In this document: positions 10,651-20,380 of the stretch, piece after piece
Numbering within the stretch: the first letter of the stretch is position 1
How the letters are laid out: every line of letters starts with the position of its first letter
Origin: Physocladia obscura
Taxonomy: Eukaryota > Chytridiomycota > Chytridiomycetes > Chytridiales > Chytriomycetaceae
Direction of reading: 5' to 3'
Length of the DNA stretch: 20,548 bases
Assembly: GCA_027596945.1 (NCBI GenBank)
Contig: JADGJH010000342.1
Span: 1 to 20,548 of the forward strand
Program-made: the position numbers and the translations under genes
Notes under the pieces: model-generated
The model's input: the letters and a program-made list of their open reading frames with translations, nothing else
Told to the model about the DNA's origin: nothing
Databases searched by the model: none

Positions 10651-12376
10651 TTAACTGGCTTTCCCAAGATCAATTTTACTCTTCAACCTTTTTTCAGCTG
10701 TGTAAATCAAACCATCGATAATTCCTCCAACGGTAAACACGCCTCCAACAACAGCGCAAACATCGGTCAAAAAATGCGAAAAGGGTTTTTTGTACTCCTT
10801 ATACGTCACCAGCATCGGCGAAATGTCGAAATTGAAAAAAACACCTGGAAGACCAGCGCCAGGCATTATAATATCACGTTCATGTTCAGTAACGGCAATT
10901 TGGTTCGTGTTAAAAACAGTCAAATTAAGGTACTCATATTTCGTCGAAACAACTTTGATAAAATACTGGTATGTATATTGTCCTGGCAATCGTATAGTTT
11001 GTTGTTATTGTTAATTTTTAAAAGAGTAGAACAAACCTTTGATCGCTTTTTTGCTGTGACTATCTAATGGGTTTGCAAACCCGCTTGTAACAGGTCCGAA
11101 ACTCAAAGAATGAATTGTGTGAGAAAAGTCGTACTTCGCGCCTAATTTAGCAAATGTTGCCAAATCATGAACATGCATACCACCTTGCTGAAATGACTTT
11201 CCAGGCGCAAAGTGAAAGTTTCCGGCAACTTTATTAACTTCAATATGTCCAGAGAGGTTGCATCCTTCGTCTTCTTGTTCCTTTATTTTATCAGTCCAGC
11301 CCTCTTTGATACACTATTGCAGTCATTTTTTAATTAAAAAAAATATTCCAAATCGTTTTATACCTGCTCAATACTTTCTGGCCTGTCAAAAGACCATCCA
11401 CGATCCATGTATCCTTTCCTAACATCCTCGCACGTATTACAACATCCGCTTGAAGGTGTGACACCACCATAACAGTTGCCGCAATAATTCGGATCGACGA
11501 CAGTTGGATCAGAATCATGTTTTTCTCCGATAACTACAAAAAAGATCAATAAACACTCTTTCACCATTCGCAGTTCAGAACAGGTTATTTGTACCTCCTT
11601 TTGAAGTCTCAATATGAGCTCCCTCCGAACTCAAACGTCCTTTAATCATGCTATGGTCGACATCGTTTTGGTGTTCGCCAGAAACATCCATAACATCAAT
11701 ACTCAAGACTATTTTACACGGTGTGAGTGATAATTAAATACGGATTATGATCTCAAAGCACTGAAAACACTGACGGAAGCAGGGAATCTTTGGGAATGTG
11801 ATATTCATATTGATTTCCATTTTTTCTTTGCGCGCAATATCAACATCAAGGCTTGGATTCACTTGCAGTGCCCTCCAGTCGGTGAATTCGGAAAGAAGAA
11901 GAACAAAGATGACAATGTATGAGATGAGGGATACTACATTGATTTAATGTGGAAAAGAATAGAGTATTCGATTAATTCATCACAGCGTTTCGGGAATTAG
12001 AATTGTCACAACGCGCAATTAAATATGCATTCTTGTTCGCAAAGAGGTTGATCAAGTCGAGGATTGCGAAATTTACACTCGTCGTGTCAGTATGGACAGG
12101 ACTATAAACAAAGCAAGACAATCATCGTTGTAAATTCAAATACTCGCTTCGTGTGATAATATAAAATCGCTGCCGATAATATTGCGATGGAAGCAAACGA
12201 TAAATACCCAAAGCACCGGTGTTTGTTTTGAGTGTAAAGTCTTCGAGGGGTTTCGCATAGGAATCAAAGTCCTTGAGAGACTTGAAGAGAGCTCCGCTAT
12301 CATTGGAGCTGCTACTTGTATCGGCCGAATACTTTGCCGTGGATCGTTTGTGCAAACCGCTCTGAGGATAACTCAT
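10651..12376 (-). CDS. ERGIC3/Erv46-like ER-Golgi cargo receptor
   Basis: Erv46/ERGIC3 cycles in COPII and COPI vesicles with Erv41/ERGIC2 and retrieves cargo between Golgi and ER. Minus-strand exons: 12376-12208, 11933-11775, 11708-11595, 11533-11364, 11313-11037 and 10982-10651. Phases agree at every join, giving 406 residues, close to human ERGIC3 (383) and yeast Erv46 (415). Family blocks appear in order: cytosolic LKDFDSYAKPLEDFTLKT, TM1 (about residues 57-77), FPKIPCFLLSIDVMDVSG, the luminal cysteine block CGNCYGG then CCNTCEDVRKGY, RGWSFDRPESIEQC, EVNKVAGNFHFAPGKSFQQ, HDLATF, FANPLD, YQYFIKVV, PGVFFNFDISPM, TM2 (about 368-390) and a C-terminus KIDLGKAS. A TGA lies immediately upstream of the ATG, which fixes the start. 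Intron 1 (11934-12207, 274 nt) is four to five times longer than the others, yet the protein aligns across it with nothing missing. The N-terminus is about 30 residues longer than human. Confidence 0.95.
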
Positions 12377-13283
12377 TCACGAAGGCTGAACAAATCAATT
12401 GAGCAATTCAATGGCGCAAAACAATTGGCTGAGCTTGAAACCAATCAAATAACACCAACACTTTACAAACAAGACAACGATTAGCAGAGAAAAATAATAC
12501 TTTTTATTACAAACATCTCGCTGAAAAAGTAAAACGGAAATTTGTCCAATAAAAATCTGAGACTATGTCTGGCACCCTAAATTAAGAATTTTTTTTTGCC
12601 TGATGGCTGTATATTTCATATTGCTTTCAATTCTGCTCCATTTGAGAATTTTAAGTGGTTCATGGACAGCCTCTCCTTGAAGTTTATCTGCTATTGAGCA
12701 ATAATTGATCCAAAAAATTTCTGCAACTGTTCTATTGCTTTGGCGAGCTCTTCCTTTTTGTATCAACAATAATCCTTAGCTGTTCAGAATCATTAATGGA
12801 AACAACGCCAAGAGAGCTTAATTATTTATTTATGGTACTTGGGATGTTTGTTTTGGGGTTTGTGGAGATTTGGGGATTTTGGTAGCAATTCACAATTGCC
12901 AAGTCCATTCAAATCCCCAATCCGCCGTTTTTTTGAACACCACGCCACTATTTCCAGAAAGCAAACGATAATAAGGGGTTCAGTGTGCTGTTCTTTTTGA
13001 CGAACTTTTTTCTAAGGAGGATCTGAAAAAATCTATTGTGGACTTTTCCAAATGGAACCGTTTTTTGAAAAAATCTACTATTGTAACAATGATGATGGCT
13101 ATAATTCCTAACATACGGATTTTTATTAGATGCCAGAAGGGGTAAAAGAATAAAATAAAAAACAGTGCCGCCAAGTTCCACTCAAACAGATGTTCTGTAT
13201 TACAAATATGACAAAACAAAACAAAAAATTTCGGATTCAAAATCCGTTGACAAGGCAACAAAAATTGATTCCGAAGAGTAACG
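12377..13283. other. 907-bp divergent intergenic region, ERGIC3-like / MFS
   Basis: This is the longest spacer between genes in the left part and must hold promoters for both flanking genes. It contains the nested inverted repeat at 12870-12920 and a small hairpin (CGGATT-CAA-AATCCG, 13232-13246) 37 nt before the MFS ATG. The open frames here are short, lack family features and have no splice-supported extension. A minus-strand frame at 12563-12769 was read and not recognised. Confidence 0.55.
12870..12920. repeat. Nested inverted repeat in the ERGIC3-like / MFS promoter region
   Basis: The outer arms TTGGGGATTT (12870-12879) and AAATCCCCAA (12911-12920) are perfect 10-bp complements. Inside them GCAATT-CAC-AATTGC forms a perfect 6-bp hairpin, extended by TGG/CCA past a 2-nt bulge. 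It could be a hairpin in RNA or DNA, a paired binding site for a dimeric regulator, or chance in AT-rich DNA. It lies about 360 bp upstream of the MFS start. Confidence 0.55.
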
Positions 13284-14821
13284 ATGAACTTGAGTTTATT
13301 TGGTCCCACTGCGTCAGATCCAACACAATGGACCAAAATGCGCAAGCTCGTATGCTTGTCCGTTATTTCAGCAACAGCAATGCTTCCTGGTCTGTCATCA
13401 ACGCTATATCTTCCTGGTGTTCCTGATATTATCACTGACTTGCAAACTCAACAAATTCTGGTTACCCTTACTTTGTCACTATTTATTCTTTTCAACGGTA
13501 TTGGCGCCCTTCTTTGGTCTGCATTTTCTGACTCATTCAGTCGCCGCCGCTTTTGCTACGTTATCTCAATGCTGATTTTTTCAATATCAAGTATTGGTTG
13601 TTACTTTGTGCAGACTATCGAAGGATTGATTGTTCTCCGTTGTATTCAATCATTTGGCGCCTCGGTGGCAAATTCTATCGGGGCTGGCTCTATTTCCGAT
13701 ATGTACGTCAAAGAGGAACGTGGTTCTGCTGTGGGTTTATTTTCTGCGGGTTCTTCAATCGGACCTTTGATTGGCCCTGTTATTGGTGGCGCCATGGCAA
13801 ATTCTGCTGGCTGGAGATCGACGTTTCTTCTCGCAACAGCGTTTGGATTGGCAATATTTCTGCTGCATATCTTCTGTGTTCCAGAAACATTCAGAGACCC
13901 CAAAGTTTGGGAAAAAGACTTGAAGGATGCGAATGTTGCACCAACATTATTACTACGAAAACAGCCGGGATTTTTCAAAAAGTTGGCGGAAAATTTTAAA
14001 GTCATCTCGTACAATTACGTTTTTCTTGCTTCGGTTGCTGGTGCACTTCCATTTGCTATTATGTTTACCCATGAAACTCTTATTCCGAATGTTCGTTTTT
14101 TTCGTAGTAACATTTTGTAATTAATCATTCTCGGTAAAAATGGTAGATTTACGAAACCCAGTATGGGCTATCCTCCACCCTTGTTGGAATCTCGTTTTTG
14201 AGTGGGGGATTTTGCAACATAATTGCATCAATTATTTCTGGTCGTATGAGTGACTATTATTTGAAACGAGGACAAAGGATCCGAGCAGAGGCGTCAAAAT
14301 CTTCTAGCTCAAACAGTGAACAAGCTACCAATCCAGAAGAATTGCCAATTTCAGATCAAGAAAATCTCAATATTCCAGAAGATCGAATCACTCCCTTCAC
14401 GCTCTTCTGCGGCATTTTTGTTATCCCTGCAGGAACCCTCATGTTTGGTCTTTCGGTTAGTTACAACGCGTCACTTGCTCTTCCAATTATTGGAATGGGA
14501 TTTATCTGCTTCGGATTTATGGATAGTATTGTCACGTCTGTGACTTATCTTGTTGACTCGTTGGCACCTGAAGGGCGAGCAGGAAGTGGATCAGGTGTAG
14601 CCTTGCTAATGCGAAACGTGTTCGCGGCAATATTGAGTTTTATTGCTGTTCCTTGGAAGAATGCAATTGGAATCAAATGGGTTGGAGTGATTTTGGCAGC
14701 CATTTCTTGGTTGTGTACTTTTGGTTTGTTATATTTGAAAATTAGAGGTGGAAAGATGCGAGAAGATGTCAAGCAGAAAAAAGAAAAGCTGCGGATTTCC
14801 GAATGGGAGAATTCATCTTGA
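13284..14821 (+). CDS. MFS transporter, DHA1-like drug:H+ antiporter family
   Basis: Predicted proton-coupled exporter of small molecules or drugs in the plasma or vacuolar membrane. Exons 13284-14090 and 14147-14821 join in phase 0 across a 56-nt intron, giving 493 residues, normal for a 12-TM MFS protein. The N-terminal half shows YLPGVPDI after TM1, motif A as GALLWSAFSDSFSRRR (residues about 74-89), an LRCIQSFGAS block, and motif C GSSIGPLIGPVIGG (about 156-169), which marks antiporters. A hydrophilic Ser/Glu-rich central loop (roughly exon 2, bases 14265-14390) precedes the C-terminal helices, which include GRMSDYYLKRG near the loop and an EGRAGSGSGVALLMRN stretch. In-frame TGA at 13266 makes the ATG at 13284 the first usable start. 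The donor GTTCGT at 14091 is non-canonical, but without the splice the frame stops at 14118 and the second half would be lost. Substrate cannot be predicted. Confidence 0.92.
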
Positions 14822-16600
14822 TATCTTTTCTGCTTCTCCCTGAATATTTTTCCACTTTCTCTTTCTTTTTTTATCTGTTTTTTTTTTTTTTTGTCAACTG
14901 CTTGAAAAGTAGAGATTTTTGAAGGAAAGTTTTGCTTGCGTTCAAATGAAGGGATAAATAATGGGTTATTGCATCGACTTGACTTTTTGATATCTAAACA
15001 ACAATATGAATTTCAAATTACTGGTCACAAAATTGTAAACGGTATTGAATCTTGTATGAAAATAAATTAAAATAATTTCAAAGTTTTATTTTTTTAGTCT
15101 AGGAAAAAAATTCAAAAGCAACTCTTCGGAACTGACAAACAAGTTTGTAGATTTGATAATACTTAATGGCCTCCACTATGATAAAGCAACTTGGTTGAGG
15201 TGCTGCAGCTTTTGCCAGATTGCATTGTCAACAATAGATATAATGCACAACAATAGATATATATGTACATTGTTCAAGAGGAACTGGAGAAATATATTTG
15301 CTTTGCAGTAAGTCCAATACCATCTGAGCAGGAAGTTTCAAAGCAAATGCGGAAGTTTGGTGGATTTTTATTGGATAGGAATATTTTCCAAACCCCTGCC
15401 TGCACGAGTTGTGACCAAATTTCTGGCTGCAGATGGAAAATTATAACAATTTACTTGCAAAAAACAATTTTGCCAGCAGAGGAATTTCATTGCTTGATAA
15501 AATGCTAGTTGCCTCTGATGATAATGATGATGGGATGAACATTAATAAACATGGAATGTGTTTATGAAAGGATGTATTAAAAGTTTTTTAAATCTTGTTT
15601 ACAAATGCTTGGAGAGACAAGTTGCAGGAATTCTGGTAGTTTTGAATCATTGTTATAATGATGACTCAAATCCATGTAAGTTTCTTGTATTTACTTTTTA
15701 CTTCTAATTTTTAAACTCAAAGTGCTCAAAGTTCGTAGGTATTTGCCCTATTCTGAGCCATTCAAAATAATTCACCACATTTCATCTTACTTAATATCTG
15801 GTATTTTGATTGAAAAGTAAAGTTATCTAAAAATAAATGATGGTGGATGTAAGATGTTAGGGCAAAGGATTCACAAGCAACATTGACTTTTCTTGCATTC
15901 TAACAGTTTCTTTTTGTATCAAATTTTATGGTATCAACATTCTGATAGCAAATAAAAACTCTCTCAACACTTAAATTTAAAGTTTACTATCAAGCTTTTA
16001 ATAAACCTAAGATTCTACATTAAAAAAAGAAATCCAGAGCCTTTTTTACATAGTTTCTTTCTTCTATTTTGTTCCTTGAGACACCTCTGGATTTGAAATT
16101 CACCAGTATAAAGGCGTCTTTGAGTTTTTCTCTTTTTCTCCTCTTTTTCAATGAAAAATGGCACCTTGAAAAAAACCAGACATATGTAGTCTTTCTGTCA
16201 TTGCTTATAACTCAAAATGATTGATGCTTTAGTGAATGATAGTTGGTTAGTTGTGTTGACTTTAGACAAGTCACTGTTCTGTTTAGCTAACTAATAAAGA
16301 GCTTAATATCTATATTAATAAACTAAATTGGACTGTGTCAACAGTGAATACTGTTAAAGTATAAAAGATTCAAGCTGTATTGAAAGATTAATTCACTCGT
16401 TATTGCAAGAAATCACTCAATTTGCTTGAAAAGTAAAGAACAAAACAGTGAACTTGCCATTTCCATCATTAAGTGGCAGCTTTTGTATTAATACAAGAAA
16501 GTTTTGTATGGGGAGGAAAATCCAAGATTTAATTAAAGACTGTTTTTGGAAGTTTTGTGATTGAGGATTTTGAACAATGAAAATCTAGAATAAAGAAAAA
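14822..16600. other. Gene-poor AT-rich region downstream of the MFS gene
   Basis: It starts with the MFS 3' flank: a T run near 14878-14892 and an AATAAA at 15061-15066 that is a candidate poly(A) site. Beyond it no frame shows family features. The best open frame, 15263-15508 (+, 81 codons, ATG start), encodes an unrecognised protein and contains a perfect donor GTAAGT near its 15th codon, so it may be a relic exon. A 12-bp direct repeat ACAATAGATATA occurs at about 15230 and 15250. Nothing else was seen. Confidence 0.5.
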
Positions 16601-16626
16601 AAGAATTGTTGCTAAAAATCCTTACC

Positions 16627-16922
16627 ATACACAATCATAAATGGAGATTGCAACAAATACATGTGCTGTGGATCAGGATATTTAAATTTGTTGGTGCAAA
16701 AGACTGTGGATACCTCATAGTATCTTGCAACTATCTTTTGTCTTTTCTACATTTTTTAAATGTTTCTATTGATTTCTAATACAATTATTTATGAAAATGC
16801 TTATGTTCAAAACCCTTGTATGCTGCAGAGCATCTCTCACTCTTTTCCATAGTGTAATATACAAGCTATGCTCTTGTGTAGGAGGATCCAGGAGAGAGTG
16901 TGTTTTCAAGCACTTGAGCATC
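16627..16922 (-). pseudogene. Possible decayed coding sequence, family unknown
   Basis: Two minus-strand open stretches read like protein despite being too short for genes. The upstream one (about 16922-16771) contains KCLKTHSLLDPPTQEHSLYI and a basic WKRVRDALQHTR run before a stop. The other (about 16745-16627) contains FKYPDPQHMYLLQSPFMIVYG and then a GTAAGG that could be a donor, with TTCTAG about 40 nt on. I recognise no family. It could be mobile-element debris or chance. Confidence 0.2.
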
Positions 16923-17520
16923 ATAGTAAGTGGAGGCAGTCACTTACTATTAACTAGTGAACATAACAATGGCTCTTTGCTAATTCTGTTTGCACCTCTG
17001 CAGTAGTGTGTCACAGTAAAAACAGAACAATTGAAGCAACATTAGTTTAATCTTTTTACAAAGATTGTTTACTTTTATCAACAGTCTATACATCAAGTTA
17101 TTTTTATAATTCAACTTTATTGAAATAACTTGACAAAAGGATTTGTAATACCTTTACATTGTTAGTGTTTATCTAGATTCTGCCCTATATGAATGGGATC
17201 AAGAATAACAATTTTGTCCATTTGCTGTTTTGCAAAATTAGATTGTTGACAGCATTTTAATTCTTTTATTTGAAAAACAAATAAATCTTAAATTAATGAA
17301 GGAAAAATTATTTTGCATTACTTTTTTTTGTAATACATATCTCTCACCACAGAGTTACATATACTTCAACATTTGCGTTCAATATTGGATTTAAAATTTT
17401 CCAAATCTGGACTAACAGGTCTCGCAACTTCATTCCACACAAAATGTCCCATATTTCACGCGTTTTTTTGTCCTTCCACCATTGAAGTAGTTGCAAACTG
17501 AATCAATAAGTGAATCAAGT

Positions 17521-17875
17521 TACTCACCAATTGACATCTGAGTGGGAATCCTATCTCCTTTGTTGAAGAGATTTTTTAATGCCAGTTTAAGTCCTTTTTT
17601 TAACTTCATGTTAGAATCCCAGGATTCCTTGAAATCAGTTTTGTCTTAAGTTTCCTCAGTTGCAATTTGGAAAAATTTTTTGAATAAATTTTTTTACATT
17701 TTTTAGTATATATTTTTTAATAAGTTCAGGAATATCATTAGACTTTAATGCAAAGTCTAACCACCAATGTAATCTATGATCTTGGCCATTAGATTCATCA
17801 CCAGTCTTGAGTCTACCAAATTTTACATCAAAATAATTTTTCTTTTTCTTTTAATAGATGTGTAAACTCTATTTG
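17521..17875 (-). pseudogene. Decayed coding relic, family unknown
   Basis: On the minus strand a frame of about 74 codons (from about 17870 down to about 17650) has balanced, protein-like composition, including FGRLKTGDESNGQDHRLHWW and an amphipathic Lys/Ile-rich helix. It stops, and a second frame takes over (about 17640-17521) with KESWDSNMKLKKGLKLALKN and NKGDRIPTQMSIGE. A frameshift plus a stop between two protein-like halves suggests a broken gene. No start codon or named domain was found. Given the neighbours, a mobile-element origin is the likeliest guess. Confidence 0.3.
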
Positions 17876-17929
17876 ATTATGGTAAATTAAGGATAACAAT
17901 TTTTTCTACATTGTTGGGTTTTTTCTGTC

Positions 17930-18250
17930 CTCACTCATTGCAGCTGCAAGATCATCAAGCAAAGCTTGGTTATTGGCTCAAAGTCAAGTCATCAGCTCAA
18001 GGTTGGTCCATCAGCAAAAGCTGCTATTTACACTCAGGCTGCACTCTGTCAACGCAAGCATTTAGAGCTGCCTCATCACCCATTGCTCTTGTCACCCAAT
18101 TATGTCCTGTCACCTGGGGGTAAACTTCTCGTTGCAGGCTTGTATTTGCTGGTCCAATCATCAGGAGTTCACTCCATTTCTGGTGATACCAACACCTCCT
18201 AGTCCTGGGAAATATGCCATCCAGGGGATGGTGCATTAAAAAGGATATCC
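17930..18250. other. Locally GC-richer block, function unknown
   Basis: This stretch has a visibly higher G+C content than the AT-rich DNA on both sides and stays open in several frames on both strands (for example 17966-18202 + and 18024-18236 -). That is expected of composition alone. None of the translations is recognised. It lies directly upstream of the transposase relic and may be the 5' part of the same element. Confidence 0.3.
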
Positions 18251-18319
18251 ATTAACTCATTCCACAGCATTGCTAAATCTTTCCCAAGTGTTGCAGAAGG
18301 CAGGGGTAGAAGGGGTGTA

Positions 18320-18948
18320 AAGAAAAGGTTGGCACCTGGAATTTTGGAGTGAGTTGCTGTAACACTCCATTACTTGACACATGAAGGAACATTAGATTCT
18401 GTTGGAAATCTGTTTGGGATCTCAAAAACAAGGACAAATTTTTATGTCCATCAAGTCATCAGAGTTTTAAAACATTACTTGTCAACTGATATCCATATTC
18501 CTGACACAGAAGAGCAATGGCTTACAATTTCAGATGAATTTGACTGCAAGACTGGCTCTTCAAATGTATTAGGAGCTGTTGATGGATCACTATTTCAAAT
18601 AATTCTCTGTTCTGATCATGATGGATGGTATTGCCAGAAAGGCTTTCCAGCTTTTAATTTACAAGCCATTGTTGATTTGAAAATGTGGTTTATGAGCTAC
18701 TGTCTTCAATAAGAAAGTAATAGCAATCAATTGTGAAATTTTTAGTTGGTCATGGTTTGGTCAACACAGATTATTATTTTCTTGTCAATTAAGGATATAC
18801 ACTATACTCACATATACTTACACCATACCAAATCTACTTTAGCATGCCACAATTAGAGTCAAATTTTAATTACATTCATAGCAAGACTCGCATCATTGTT
18901 ACACAAGCATTTGGTCTTTTAAAATCACAATTTCGAATTTTCATATGA
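18320..18948 (+). pseudogene. PIF/Harbinger-type DDE transposase, inactivated
   Basis: Once a cut-and-paste transposase. In order it shows RLAPGILE, an in-frame TGA (18350-18352), VAVTLHYLTHEGTLDSVGNL, FGISKTRTN (helix-turn-helix-like), VLGAVDGSLFQI with the first catalytic Asp (codon 18581-18583), and WYCQKGFPAFNLQAIVDL, then TAA at 18710. Homology continues in other frames: a W-x-G-x-x-H block (frame shifted, about 18747-18767), then GYTLYSHILTPY (about 18793) and FNYIHSKTRIIVTQAFGLLK up to a TGA at 18946. In active relatives the second Asp is in a GD-x-x-Y block and the Glu in VE-x-A-F-G. Here the first reads VN-stop-GY and the second VTQAFG, so two of the three catalytic acids are gone. 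At least two stops and two frameshifts make it non-functional. Terminal inverted repeats were not found. Confidence 0.8.
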
Positions 18949-19015
18949 TAATTGAATCATTCTAGTACAGATTTTGTGTTTCTAGTATTGTTTTGCTTTA
19001 GTAAATGTGGCAGTT

Positions 19016-19282
19016 TCACAGTTCTATAATTTGTTCCTTCATTGATTGGTTAATATTGGCTCTTGTTGGATTCACCATTTTCATCCATTTGTCAGGCACA
19101 TCAATGTCAATGGCTTGATTTGACCCAAAATAAGGTACGCCTACTTTTGAAAGAGTGGTATTAATTTTACGTTCTTGTACTTCATAGTGGTGTTCATTAT
19201 GTGGGTCCTTATAGATTGTTCCAATAGGAAGGGTCTTCAAGAATTGATTTTTCGCAGTTGTGGATGGAATTGTGACTGTCAT
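19016..19282 (-). CDS. Unrecognised conserved protein, copy A (3' truncated)
   Basis: An open frame of 88 codons from an ATG at 19282 to TGA at 19016. The same frame is open upstream to 19378, but only the part from 19282 is shared with copy B. The protein has a KTLPIGTIYKD block, a VPYFG motif, DVPDKW and NINQSMKEQIIEL, and ends where copy B continues into a coiled coil, so it is probably a truncated N-terminal fragment. The truncation point lies 67 bp from the end of the transposase relic. No known domain was recognised. Comparison with copy B shows many synonymous and fewer replacement differences, so the family was under protein-level selection. Whether this copy is expressed is unknown. 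Confidence 0.45.
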   Translation of the reverse strand: MTVTIPSTTAKNQFLKTLPIGTIYKDPHNEHHYEVQERKINTTLSKVGVPYFGSNQAIDIDVPDKWMKMVNPTRANINQSMKEQIIEL

Positions 19283-19445
19283 AGTTTTATTATTATAAAA
19301 AAAAATAATTTTAATTAAATATCGTTCAATTGAAATTAAAATAGTTGTTTTTAGGACCAAAAATCCAGGATTTAGCAAGACTACACTTGACTCTCAGTGA
19401 ATAATCCAAACAAAAACTCACACTAACATAAATCACACAATTCAT

Positions 19446-19460
19446 CACTGAAATTCAGTG
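19446..19460. repeat. Short near-palindrome between the two paired copies
   Basis: CACTGAAATTCAGTG is a 15-bp palindrome broken only at its centre. It lies in the 446-bp spacer between the head-to-head copies A and B. It might be a binding site or chance. Confidence 0.4.
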
Positions 19461-19728
19461 CAAATAAACCACACCATTCAAAGGTTAATTGTCACTTGCT
19501 ACAGCACAATCTCAGTCAATTCAAATTTTTTTTAGAGTGTGTGGTAAGGCTGTGGGGGCTGTGGTCGCACCCTGTGCAGCAACTCAGTGTGAACTCTCTA
19601 ATAAAATATTGAATTTAATTGTTTGTCACTGCAGAAGAGGCGCGGGTTTATTTTAAACAGGATTTTCACAAAAATAAAATAAAACAATATAATTGTATTT
19701 TTATTTTCTTTACCAATAGTATCAAACA

Positions 19729-20380
19729 ATGACCTTAACTATTTCAGCAACAACTGTGCAAAATTGATTCCTTAAAACACTCCCAATCAGAACAATCTAT
19801 AAAGACTCTCGAAATCAACAAACATATGAAGTCATTGAAAAAAGAATAAATACAACTCTGTTGAAGTATGGTGCTCCTTATTTTGGTCAAATTGAGCCTC
19901 TTGTTATTGATGTACCAGAGAAATAGATGAAGATGAGTAACCCTCAAAGAGTCAACATCAATCAATCTATGAAGGAATGTATTGTTGAATTGGAAGAAAC
20001 AGTAAAGCATCTCCAACAAGAACTGAGTGAAAGCAATGACTCTGACTTTGACAAACTATCTGTGATTGAGAGAAAGCCTTCATTACTTGATAAAGTAAAA
20101 CAATTACTGAATGGAAATGAATATTACAAAACAGGCTTTGAAATGTTCTTTGTTGACAAGACAGGTGTATTACTTGCAAAAGAATAGCAGTGGAGACAAT
20201 AAAAAGAGAATGCAACAAATCAAAGAAGATATGAAAGGAGACACAAACTTCTGTAAGCAACTCCATGACAACCAGCCAGCTATCCAGAAGAGGTTGTTGA
20301 AATCTGCATTACTCTGTGGTGGAATGCATGGGATAAAACCCAAAATATACCCTAACATCATTTTATTCCAATACACATAA
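19729..20380 (+). pseudogene. Unrecognised conserved protein, copy B (longer, disrupted)
   Basis: From ATG at 19729 the frame aligns codon for codon with copy A for 88 positions (57 identical by hand count), then continues with a predicted coiled coil (CIVELEETVKHLQQELSE, then an acidic stretch) and KVKQLLNGNEYYKTGFEMFF to a stop at 20187. A second frame then carries NKKRMQQIKEDMKGDTNF and LLKSALLCGGMHGIKPKIY to a TAA at 20378-20380, which looks like the same protein after a frameshift near 20165-20185. In-frame TGA (19765-19767, Gln in copy A) and TAG (19924-19926, TGG/Trp in copy A) interrupt it. Full length would be about 217 residues. I recognise no family. A mobile-element accessory protein or a lineage-specific expanded family are both possible. 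Confidence 0.5.

Noticed and set aside
13232..13246. Small hairpin CGGATT-CAA-AATCCG near the MFS start as a terminator or regulator
   Set aside because: Six-bp arms are expected by chance in a spacer of this size and there is no supporting context.
13190..13426. Open frame starting MFCITNMTKQNK upstream of and overlapping the MFS start
   Set aside because: It runs in another frame than the transporter, has no family features, and the MFS frame has its own ATG at 13284 after an in-frame stop.
12980..13435. 151-codon minus-strand frame overlapping the MFS 5' end
   Set aside because: It is largely antisense to the MFS coding region and its flank; the hydrophobic look comes from T-rich DNA.
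16791..17006. 71-codon plus-strand frame
   Set aside because: Cys/Ser/Leu-rich composition without any motif, and the opposite strand looks more protein-like.
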